A DNA stretch of 61,497 nucleotides from SCUD01 sp036824505 (GTDB lineage: Bacteria > Pseudomonadota > Gammaproteobacteria > Steroidobacterales > Steroidobacteraceae): assembly GCA_036824505.1 (NCBI GenBank), contig DAITAA010000020.1, positions 1 to 61,497 of the forward strand, in the 5' to 3' direction. The position numbers were made by a program, and so were the translations under genes. Of the stretch, positions 25,138 to 32,752 are shown one piece after another. The notes under the pieces were generated by a model that had not been told where the DNA came from, made no database searches, and was given only the letters and a program-made list of their open reading frames with translations. The number at the start of each line of letters is the position of its first letter. Position 1 is the first letter of the stretch.

Positions 25138-27033
25138 TTAACCTGCCGGCTGGACGCGGCGCATGCCGGGCCGGCGCCAGAAGCGGTCGATGGCCACCTT
25201 GATCGAAGCGCCGTCGAGTCCCGCCGCAACCAGATTGTCCTCGCGCGAGCCGTGCTCAATGAAGCCGTCGGGCACGCCGATCTGCAGCACAGGGATGCCG
25301 CACTCGATCCGCTGCAGGAACTCCAGAACCGCAGAACCGGCGCCGCCAGCCACGACATTCTCCTCGAGCGTCACGATCGCACGATGGTTGGCGGCCACGG
25401 CCGCGATCAACTCCTCGTCCAGCGGCTTCACAAATCGCATGTTGACCAGCGTCCCATCGAGGGCTTCGGCCACCGCCGCCGCTGCCGTTACCATCGTTCC
25501 GAACGCAAGCAGCGCGAGGCCACTGCCGCCACGGCGCCGTGTTTCGGCGCGACCCAGCGGCAGTGCCTGCATCGTGCGCTCCACGGTCACCCCGGGTCCG
25601 CGCCCCCGCGGGTACCGCACTGCAGCCGGCTGATCCTGAATGACGGCCGTGTACAACATCTGCCGGCATTCATTCTCGTCGGCTGGCGCCATCACCACGA
25701 GATTGGGTATGCAGCGCAGATACGAAAGGTCGAATTCGCCCTGATGGGTTGCGCCGTCGCCTCCGACCAGACCCGCACGGTCGAGTGCGAACACGACGGG
25801 CAGGCGCTGCAATGCCACGTCGTGAATGAGCTGGTCATAGGCACGCTGCAGGAATGTCGAATAGATGGCGACTACAGGCCGCAATCCGTCGCAGGCCAGC
25901 CCGGCAGCCAGCGTGACGGCATGTTGCTCGGCGATGGCGACATCGAAGTAGCGATCGGGGTATCGCTTCTCGAACTCGACCATGCCCGATCCCTCGCGCA
26001 TGGCCGGTGTGATGGCGACGATGCGTGAATCCTGCTCCGCAATGTCGCAGAGCCACTGGCCAAAAACCTGCGAGTAGGTCGGGCCGCCGGGCTGTTCCTT
26101 GACCAAGGTGCCGCTCGCCGGATCGTAGGGACCGGGGCCATGCCACTTGATCGGGTCGGCTTCCGCCGGCGCGTAGCCTTTGCCTTTCTGGGTCACGACG
26201 TGCAGGAACTGCGGGCCGGGCAGCAGACGCATGTTGCGAAGTGTCGCGACCAGCGCGCCGACATCATGCCCGTCAACCGGGCCGATGTAGTTGAAGCCCA
26301 TTTCCTCGAACAACGTGCCGGGCAGCACCATGCCCTTGGCATGTACCTCGGAGCGGCGCGCCAGTTCCCATGCGGCGGGCATCGAGCGCAGCACTCTCTT
26401 CGAGCCCTCACGCAGATGCGAGTACATGCGACCCGAGAGTAATCGCGCGAAATACTGGGACAGGGCGCCGACATTCTCGGATATCGACATGTCGTTGTCG
26501 TTCAGCACGACCAGCAGGTCCACATCGAGGCTGCCGGCATGATTCAGCGCCTCCCACGCAAGCCCGGCGCTCATGGCGCCGTCGCCGATGATTGCAACCG
26601 CACGCCGGTCGCTGCCGGCCTTGCGGTTCGCGATCGCCATGCCGAGGGCGGCGCTGATCGAGGTGCTTGAATGCCCGACACCAAAGCTGTCGTAAACACT
26701 CTCGGCGCGGGACGGAAAGGGCGCGAGTCCGCCGCGCTGCTTGATGCTGCCGAGCCGGTGGCGACGTCCCGTCAGAACTTTGTGAGGATAGGCCTGATGG
26801 CCGACGTCCCAGACCAACCGGTCATACGGCGTGTCGAACACATAGTGCAGGGCAATCGCGAGCTCGACGGTACCGAGCCCCGCCGCGAGGTGCCCGCCCA
26901 TCTGGCCGACGGTGTGGATCAGGAACTCGCGCAATTCGGCCGCCAGCGGCACGAGGTCGCCTTCGGCGAGCGCACGCAGGTCGGCCGGGGACCCGATCGA
27001 ATCCAGCAGCGCGGCCGGTTTCTCCTCAGTCAT
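25138..27033 (-). CDS. dxs: 1-deoxy-D-xylulose-5-phosphate synthase
   Basis: Thiamine-diphosphate enzyme joining pyruvate and glyceraldehyde 3-phosphate, the entry step of the MEP isoprenoid pathway. The 631-residue protein starts at the ATG at 27033; the much longer open frame upstream is an ispA shadow. Motifs include VWDVGHQAYPHKVLTGRR, the cofactor motif GDGAMSAGLAWEALNHAG to LNDND, and the C-terminal transketolase signature RAYDQLIHDVALQRLPVVFALDRAGLVG. The gene sits 52 bases after ispA in the same direction, the usual xseB-ispA-dxs order. Confidence 0.96.
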   Translation of the reverse strand: MTEEKPAALLDSIGSPADLRALAEGDLVPLAAELREFLIHTVGQMGGHLAAGLGTVELAIALHYVFDTPYDRLVWDVGHQAYPHKVLTGRRHRLGSIKQRGGLAPFPSRAESVYDSFGVGHSSTSISAALGMAIANRKAGSDRRAVAIIGDGAMSAGLAWEALNHAGSLDVDLLVVLNDNDMSISENVGALSQYFARLLSGRMYSHLREGSKRVLRSMPAAWELARRSEVHAKGMVLPGTLFEEMGFNYIGPVDGHDVGALVATLRNMRLLPGPQFLHVVTQKGKGYAPAEADPIKWHGPGPYDPASGTLVKEQPGGPTYSQVFGQWLCDIAEQDSRIVAITPAMREGSGMVEFEKRYPDRYFDVAIAEQHAVTLAAGLACDGLRPVVAIYSTFLQRAYDQLIHDVALQRLPVVFALDRAGLVGGDGATHQGEFDLSYLRCIPNLVVMAPADENECRQMLYTAVIQDQPAAVRYPRGRGPGVTVERTMQALPLGRAETRRRGGSGLALLAFGTMVTAAAAVAEALDGTLVNMRFVKPLDEELIAAVAANHRAIVTLEENVVAGGAGSAVLEFLQRIECGIPVLQIGVPDGFIEHGSREDNLVAAGLDGASIKVAIDRFWRRPGMRRVQPAG

Positions 27034-27085
27034 CCGTGCAGTGTACTGGAGGCGCTGCGAGCGGCATAAGACCCGCGGCGATCGT

Positions 27086-28006
27086 TCAGTGGCTGCGCTC
27101 GACCAGTTCGCCGGCGAATTCGCGCAGTTGTCCGGCCTCGGGCCCGAAGAGGCCAAGCGCCTCGACGGCCTCGCGGGCAAGTTCCGCAGCGCGCTCGCGC
27201 GCCGCGGCAATGCCCACGATCGCGGGATAAGTCGGCTTGCCGCGCAGCGCATCGACGCCACTGGTTTTGCCGGTCAACGCCGTGTCGCCGAGCACGTCCA
27301 GCAGATCGTCGACGATCTGGAATGACAGGCCGACCGCCGTGCCATAGCGATCCAGCGCTTCCCGTCTCGGCGCCGACAGCGAGGGCGCAGCAGCGCAGGC
27401 CATCAAGACTGCAGCGCGGATCAGTGCGCCGGTCTTGCGCGCATGCATTTCCTCAATCTGGCCGCGATCGAGCACCTTTCCGACCGCCGCGAGGTCCAGC
27501 GCCTGACCACCTGCCATGCCCTGCGTGCCGCTGGCGCGGGCCAGCATCCGGATCATTTCGAGGCGGAGTGCCGGGTCCAACGGCAGCGAGGGGTCCTCCG
27601 CGAGGATTTCGAAGGCAAGGACCTGCAGAGCGTCGCCGGCGAGCATCGCGGTTGCCTCGTCGAATGCGCGGTGGGTGGTCGGGCGGCCCCGGCGCAGGTC
27701 GTCGTTGTCCATTGCCGGCAAGTCGTCGTGCACCAGCGAGTAGGCGTGGATCAGCTCGACGGCCGCGGCGGCTCCATCAAGCGCTGCGGGCGGCAGGCCA
27801 ACGGCCGCGCCTGTCGCGTAAACCAACACCGGCCGAATGCGCTTGCCAGGCCCAAGCGTCGCATAGCGCATCGCCTGATGAAGCCCCGCGGGGGCTGAGT
27901 CGCCGGCCGGCAAAGTGCGCTCGAGCACGGCTTCGATGCGGGCGCGGTAACGCGACTGCCAGTCGAGTGTCGCTGAGGCCTCGAGGGACATCGAGCGACT
28001 GCTCAT
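27086..28006 (-). CDS. ispA: Farnesyl diphosphate synthase (polyprenyl synthetase)
   Basis: Condenses isopentenyl diphosphate with DMAPP and GPP to make farnesyl diphosphate. The 306-residue product shows both aspartate-rich motifs: the first in LVHDDLPAMDNDDLRRG and the second in LSFQIVDDLLD, as well as GPGKRIRPVLVY and GMAGGQALDL. The residues before the first aspartate motif fit a short-chain (C15) enzyme. The ATG at 28006 overlaps the xseB stop in ATGA, so translation is likely coupled. Confidence 0.94.
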   Translation of the reverse strand: MSSRSMSLEASATLDWQSRYRARIEAVLERTLPAGDSAPAGLHQAMRYATLGPGKRIRPVLVYATGAAVGLPPAALDGAAAAVELIHAYSLVHDDLPAMDNDDLRRGRPTTHRAFDEATAMLAGDALQVLAFEILAEDPSLPLDPALRLEMIRMLARASGTQGMAGGQALDLAAVGKVLDRGQIEEMHARKTGALIRAAVLMACAAAPSLSAPRREALDRYGTAVGLSFQIVDDLLDVLGDTALTGKTSGVDALRGKPTYPAIVGIAAARERAAELAREAVEALGLFGPEAGQLREFAGELVERSH

Positions 28007-28248
28007 TCCCCGGCGGGTGGCACAAATGGCTCGATCTTCTCCCCGTCCGGCCCGCGGCTCAGGATGCTGATCTTCTGCTCGGCCTGGCGCAGGGCCTTCT
28101 GGCAGCTGCGCGTCAATTCGACACCGCGCTCGAACTGGCGCAATGAATCCTCCAGCGACAGTTCTCCGTGTTCGAGGCGCTCGACAATCTGCTCGAGCTC
28201 GGCAAGCGCCGCCTCGAAATCTGGGGTCGCGGACTTCTGTCGGGTCAA
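28003..28248 (-). CDS. xseB: Exodeoxyribonuclease VII small subunit
   Basis: Small helical subunit of the single-strand exonuclease XseA-XseB. The 81 residues carry the family core FEAALAELEQIVERLEHGELSLEDSLRQFERGVEL followed by a coiled tail. The gene heads the xseB-ispA-dxs operon and overlaps ispA by four bases. It is divergent from the rubrerythrin gene, with the intervening 125 bases holding the latter's promoter. Confidence 0.94.
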   Translation of the reverse strand: MTRQKSATPDFEAALAELEQIVERLEHGELSLEDSLRQFERGVELTRSCQKALRQAEQKISILSRGPDGEKIEPFVPPAGE

Positions 28249-28296
28249 GGGAAACTGCCTTGCAGCGCAGGTGGGGCGGGTACGTTACACAGACGC

Positions 28297-28334
28297 TGCA
28301 CAAGGGGTCAACGCTGGTGTTAGAATCTGTCTAA
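28297..28334 (+). promoter_or_regulatory. Rubrerythrin promoter region with operator-like inverted repeat
   Basis: A -10-like TAGAAT at 28321-28326 with a weak -35 TGCACA at 28297-28302 (18-base spacing) lies about 50 bases before the rubrerythrin start. A perfect inverted repeat TTAGA-N5-TCTAA spans 28320-28334 and covers the -10. This placement fits a repressor site. The regulator is unknown. Confidence 0.45.
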
Positions 28335-28373
28335 ACCGTGGTCATTGGGGCCTGGAACGCTGAGGAGGCAACC

Positions 28374-28790
28374 ATGAATCTGAAAGGCAGCAAGACGGAA
28401 GGCAATCTGAAGGCGGCTTTTGCTGGCGAGTCGCAGGCGAATCGTCGCTACCTGTATTTTGCGCAGAAGGCGGACGTGGAAGGCTATAACGACGTCGCAG
28501 CCGTGTTCCGTTCGACCGCCGAGGGCGAGACCGGCCATGCCCACGGCCATCTCGAATACCTCGAGCAGGTCGGTGATCCCGCGACCGGCCTGCCAATCGG
28601 CGGCACTTCGGACAATCTGAAGGCGGCCATTGCCGGTGAGACACACGAGTACACAGACATGTATCCGGGCATGGCAAAGACTGCCCGCGGTGAAGGGTTC
28701 CACGAGATTGCCGACTGGTTCGAGACGCTCGCAAAGGCCGAGCGTTCCCACGCGAACCGCTTCCAGAAAGCACTGGACCAGCTCAACTGA
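28374..28790 (+). CDS. Rubrerythrin-family diiron protein without rubredoxin domain
   Basis: A 138-residue ferritin-like diiron protein. Metal ligands fit the rubrerythrin pattern: E19, E52 with H55 (GETGHAHGH), E89 and E92 (GETHEY), and E123 with H126 (AERSHAN). The C-terminal rubredoxin domain of classical rubrerythrins is missing, so electrons for peroxide reduction must come from a partner, plausibly the Fe-S protein encoded 25 bases downstream. The start is well marked by GAGGAGG seven bases before the ATG. The function as a peroxide reductase is inferred from the family. Confidence 0.92.
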   Translation: MNLKGSKTEGNLKAAFAGESQANRRYLYFAQKADVEGYNDVAAVFRSTAEGETGHAHGHLEYLEQVGDPATGLPIGGTSDNLKAAIAGETHEYTDMYPGMAKTARGEGFHEIADWFETLAKAERSHANRFQKALDQLN

Positions 28791-28815
28791 GCTGCCATCG
28801 CAATTGCGTGAGCCC

Positions 28816-30165
28816 GTGAACGAGCGGGAGACCGGCGGCCGTCGTGAAGGCAGCCTCGAAGCGCCGACGCGGCACGCGCTCCCGTGGAACAGCGCGGATT
28901 TCTGGAATCACGACTCGCTGACGCGCGAACTCGAGCGTGTGTTCGACATCTGCCACGGATGCCGGCGCTGCTTCAGCCTGTGCAATTCATTCCCTGTGCT
29001 GTTCGATCGCATCGACGAATCGGCGACCGGCGAGCTCGCGGCGGTTCCCAGCAAGGCGTACTGGGAGGTGGTGGATCACTGCTACCTCTGCGACATGTGC
29101 TACATGAGCAAATGTCCGTACGTGCCGCCGCACGAGTGGAATGTCGATTTCCCGCACCTGATGCTCCGCGCCAAGGCCGTACGCTTCCGTGAGGAGGGAG
29201 CCGGCATTCGCGACCGGCTGCTGTCGTCGACGGACGCGGTCGGCAGGATTGCGGGAATTCCGGTCGTCAGCGAAGTGGTCAACGCGGCCAATCGCAGCCG
29301 GTTCGGCCGTCGGATGCTGGACCGCAGCCTCGGCGTGCACCCGGACGCGCGGCTGCCGGAGTACCACAGCAAGAGCTTTCGCAGCCTCGAAGCCCGGCGG
29401 TCAAAGCCCGACTTGACCCCATTGCCGACCGCGAGGACCACCGGCAGGGTCGCCCTCTTCGCGACCTGCTACTGCAACCGTAACGAACCGGACATCCTGA
29501 GCGACCTGGTCGCGGTCCTGGAGCACAACGGCATCCCGGTCGCCATGCCGGAACTCGAGCGTTGTTGCGGCATGCCGAAGCTCGAACTCGGCGACCTCGC
29601 GGCGATCAAGAAGCTGAAAGAGCAGAATATCCCCGTGCTCGCCGCTCTCGTCGAGTCGGGCCACGACATTCTGGCGCCGGTGCCGTCCTGCGTGCTGATG
29701 TTCAAGCGCGAACTGCCATTGATGTTTCCGGACGACCCAAATGTCAGGCGGGTCGCAGAACGGACCTTCGATCCTTTCGAATATCTGATGCTGCGACATG
29801 CCGAAGGCCGGCTGGCCACCGATTTCCGCTCGAGCCTGGGCAAGGTGGCCTATCACGTGCCTTGCCATCTGCGGGTGCAGAACATAGGCCTGAAGACTCG
29901 CGATGTGCTCGGTCTGGTGCCAGGAACGACCCTGACGACCATCGAGCGCTGCTCCGGCCATGACGGCACCTATGCGGTCAAGAGCGAGTTTCATGAGGTT
30001 TCAATGAAGATTGCACGCCCGGTCGTGCAGCGCGTCGAGGCTGCGGCGCCCGACCATTTCGCGAGCGACTGCCCGATGGCCGGGCACCAGATCGGTACCG
30101 GTCTTGGCAAGGGCCGCCTGCCTGCGCATCCGATAAGCCTGCTGCGGCGGGCCTACGGCATCTGA
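28816..30165 (+). CDS. GlpC/heterodisulfide-reductase-like Fe-S oxidoreductase
   Basis: A 449-residue cytoplasmic or membrane-associated electron-transfer protein. Two cluster-binding motifs lie near the N-terminus: CHGCRRCFSLC (CxxCxxCxxxC) and CYLCDMCYMSKCP (CxxCxxCx4CP). Two cysteine-rich (CCG-type) domains follow: the first with CYCNRNEP and LERCCGMPKLE, the second with HVPCHLRVQ and a variant ERCSGHDG in place of CCG. The layout matches GlpC and HdrB/D-type subunits, but glpA and glpB are absent. A GTG start at 28816 is used. It lies between rubrerythrin and DUF3501 genes, a trio conserved in many proteobacteria. Confidence 0.88.
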   Translation: MNERETGGRREGSLEAPTRHALPWNSADFWNHDSLTRELERVFDICHGCRRCFSLCNSFPVLFDRIDESATGELAAVPSKAYWEVVDHCYLCDMCYMSKCPYVPPHEWNVDFPHLMLRAKAVRFREEGAGIRDRLLSSTDAVGRIAGIPVVSEVVNAANRSRFGRRMLDRSLGVHPDARLPEYHSKSFRSLEARRSKPDLTPLPTARTTGRVALFATCYCNRNEPDILSDLVAVLEHNGIPVAMPELERCCGMPKLELGDLAAIKKLKEQNIPVLAALVESGHDILAPVPSCVLMFKRELPLMFPDDPNVRRVAERTFDPFEYLMLRHAEGRLATDFRSSLGKVAYHVPCHLRVQNIGLKTRDVLGLVPGTTLTTIERCSGHDGTYAVKSEFHEVSMKIARPVVQRVEAAAPDHFASDCPMAGHQIGTGLGKGRLPAHPISLLRRAYGI

Positions 30166-30175
30166 GGAGGACTGA

Positions 30176-30775
30176 TTGGACAAGGCAGCAAGCAGCGGCG
30201 CGCTCAAGGAAGCAGACCTGATGAGTCTTGAGCAATACGCCAGGAGTCGCGACGCATTCCGTGCGGACGTGATCGCACACAAGCGCACACGCACGATACC
30301 GGTTGGGCCCAACATGACGTGGATCTTCGAGGACCGCCTGACGATCCAGTACCAGGTGCAGGAAATGCTGCGCATCGAACGGATCTTCGAGCCGCGCGGC
30401 ATTCGCGAGGAGCTTGATGCCTATAACCCGCTGATCCCCGACGGCAGCAACTGGAAGGCGACGATGATGATCGAGTACCCCGACCCACGCGAACGGGCGG
30501 TGGCGCTTGCCAGGCTGCGCGGGGTCGAGGATCAGTGCTATGTCGAGGTCGCGGACGCTGGCCGTGTGCGCGCGATCGCGGACGAGGATCTCGCGCGCGA
30601 GAATGAGGAAAAGACTTCGGCCGTGCACTGGCTGCGCTTCGAGCTGACGGTGGCAATGCGCGAAGGAATCAAGAAGGGCGCCGCGATCACGATTGGCACC
30701 GATCACCCTGAATACCGGCACGCCACGCGGCTACCCGCCGAAAGTGCGGCGGCGTTGGCCCGCGATCTGGGCTGA
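30176..30775 (+). CDS. DUF3501 family protein
   Basis: A 199-residue protein of unknown function, starting at a TTG preceded by GGAGGA. Family blocks are EYARSRDAFRADVIAHKRTRTIPVGPNMTWIFEDRLTIQYQVQEMLRIERIF (quoted only to place residues 21-72; key features are the KRTR and FED segments) and a later acidic GTDHPEY near 178-184. There is no membrane segment, signal peptide or cysteine motif. DUF3501 genes typically follow a GlpC-like Fe-S gene and a rubrerythrin gene, as here, which suggests a role in the same redox unit. Confidence 0.85.
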   Translation: MDKAASSGALKEADLMSLEQYARSRDAFRADVIAHKRTRTIPVGPNMTWIFEDRLTIQYQVQEMLRIERIFEPRGIREELDAYNPLIPDGSNWKATMMIEYPDPRERAVALARLRGVEDQCYVEVADAGRVRAIADEDLARENEEKTSAVHWLRFELTVAMREGIKKGAAITIGTDHPEYRHATRLPAESAAALARDLG

Positions 30776-30859
30776 GTCTCCGCTGCGCTTGCCGGCATGC
30801 GCGGCTGCTAGAATCGCCGCGCCTGCGGCGCACACGCGCCGCGCCATGAGCGGGTCGGG

Positions 30860-32752
30860 ATGAGCCAGTCATACACCGCTTCGGACATCGAGGTCCTGAC
30901 CGGCCTCGAACCGGTTCGCCGCCGTCCGGGCATGTACACGGATACGCGCAGTCCGAATCACCTCGTGCACGAGGTGGTCGACAACAGCGTCGACGAGGCG
31001 CTGGCCGGTCACTGCCGGAACATCTCGGTCATCGTGCACGGCGACGGTTCGGTCTCGGTGGACGATGACGGCCGCGGCATGCCGGTCGACATCCATCCCA
31101 AGGAGAAGGTCAGTGGCGTCGAGCTGATCCTGACCCGCCTGCATGCCGGCGGAAAGTTCTCGGGCCATAGCTACGAGGCGGCTGGTGGCCTGCACGGCGT
31201 CGGCGTTTCGATCGTGAACGCCTTGTCGAAGCACCTCGAATGCAATGTGCGGCGCGACGGCAAGGAATGGAACATCGGGTTCCGGGACGGCAAGGTGGTC
31301 TCGAAACTCGAAGTCGTCGGCCCCGCCAAGCGTGGCCAGACCGGCACGACGGTGCGATTCTGGCCGGACCCCGGATTCTTCGACTCAGCAGGTGTCTCGG
31401 TGCCGCGGCTCAAGCACGTGCTGAAAGCCAAGGCCGTATTGTGCCCGGGCCTGCGCGTCAGGCTTGCCGTCGAGGCGACCGGCGAAACCGACGAATGGCT
31501 ATTCACCGGTGACCTCGGCGAGTACCTGATCGAGCAGCTCGGTGACGACCTTCGGCTGCCGGATGAGCCGTTCACCGGCCACGTCAAGGGAGGTCATGAG
31601 GTTGCCGACTGGGCCTTCTGCTGGGCGGCCGAGCGCGACGAGTCCATCGCCGAGAGTTACGTGAACCTGATACCGACACCGCAGGGCGGCACGCATGTCA
31701 ATGGACTTCGGGCCGGCGCGACCGACGCGGTGCGCGAGTTCTGCGAGTTCCGCAATCTCGTGCCGCGCGGATTGAAGCTCGCGCCGGAAGACGTCTGGCA
31801 TCGCGTCGCATTCGTGCTGTCGGTGCGCATGCAGAATCCGCAATTTGCCGGGCAGATCAAGGAAAAACTTTCATCGCGCGAATCCGCCGCCTTTGTCTCG
31901 GGCGTGGTCAAGGATGCGTTTGCGCTGTGGCTGAACCAGCATCCGGAGGCCGGCGAGAAGATCGCGCAATTTGCGATCGCGAACGCGCTGGAACGCACCC
32001 GTGCTGCACAGCGGGTCACGCGCAAGCGGATCGTCAGCGGCCCGGCGCTGCCCGGCAAGCTTGCCGACTGCACATTGCAGCAGCCCGAGCGCTGCGAACT
32101 GTTCCTGGTCGAGGGCGATTCGGCAGGCGGATCGGCGAAGCAGGCGCGCGATCGCGAATTCCAGGCGGTGATGCCGCTGCGCGGCAAGATCCTGAACACC
32201 TGGGAGGTCGATGCCGCGGACATCCTCTCGTCCCAGGAAGTCCACGACATCGCCACAGCGCTCGGCGTGGATCCCGGCACGATGGACCTGGCGGGCCTTC
32301 GTTACCACAAGATCTGCATCCTTGCGGACGCGGATTCAGACGGGGCGCATATCGCAACCCTGCTTTGCGCGCTGTTCCTCAGGCATTTCCGCGCGCTGGT
32401 GACGGCCGGTCATGTCTACGTGGCGATGCCACCGCTGTTTCGCATCGACATTGGCAAGAGCCTCTTTTATGCCCTCGGCGAATACGAGAAGGATGGCATC
32501 CTCGACCGCATTCAGGCCGAGGGGCTGCGCGGCAAGCCAGTGATCACGCGCTTCAAGGGACTCGGCGAGATGAGCCCGTTGCAGCTGCGCGAGACCACGA
32601 TGGCGCCCGAGACGCGCCGGCTGGTGCAGCTGACGATTGACGCCAAGGATGGTGCCGACCAGACCATGGACATGCTGCTGGCGAAGAAACGCGCGGCGGA
32701 CCGGCGCGAATGGCTCGAGAGCAAGGGCAATCTCGCGGACGTCCAGCCATGA
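30860..32752 (+). CDS. parE: DNA topoisomerase IV subunit B
   Basis: ATPase subunit of topoisomerase IV, which unlinks daughter chromosomes. The 630-residue length fits ParE, not the roughly 800-residue gammaproteobacterial GyrB. The GHKL ATPase half shows EVVDNSVDEA, DDDGRGMPVD and GLHGVGVSIVNALS; the TOPRIM half shows EGDSAGGSAKQARDR and DADSDGAHI. The stop overlaps the parC start in ATGA, so both subunits are made together. The ATG follows GGTCGGG, a modest ribosome-binding sequence. Confidence 0.96.
   Translation: MSQSYTASDIEVLTGLEPVRRRPGMYTDTRSPNHLVHEVVDNSVDEALAGHCRNISVIVHGDGSVSVDDDGRGMPVDIHPKEKVSGVELILTRLHAGGKFSGHSYEAAGGLHGVGVSIVNALSKHLECNVRRDGKEWNIGFRDGKVVSKLEVVGPAKRGQTGTTVRFWPDPGFFDSAGVSVPRLKHVLKAKAVLCPGLRVRLAVEATGETDEWLFTGDLGEYLIEQLGDDLRLPDEPFTGHVKGGHEVADWAFCWAAERDESIAESYVNLIPTPQGGTHVNGLRAGATDAVREFCEFRNLVPRGLKLAPEDVWHRVAFVLSVRMQNPQFAGQIKEKLSSRESAAFVSGVVKDAFALWLNQHPEAGEKIAQFAIANALERTRAAQRVTRKRIVSGPALPGKLADCTLQQPERCELFLVEGDSAGGSAKQARDREFQAVMPLRGKILNTWEVDAADILSSQEVHDIATALGVDPGTMDLAGLRYHKICILADADSDGAHIATLLCALFLRHFRALVTAGHVYVAMPPLFRIDIGKSLFYALGEYEKDGILDRIQAEGLRGKPVITRFKGLGEMSPLQLRETTMAPETRRLVQLTIDAKDGADQTMDMLLAKKRAADRREWLESKGNLADVQP

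Noticed and set aside
28816..30165. glpC of an anaerobic glycerol-3-phosphate dehydrogenase.
   Set aside because: glpA and glpB are absent; the neighbours are rubrerythrin and DUF3501, and the second cluster motif differs from GlpC.
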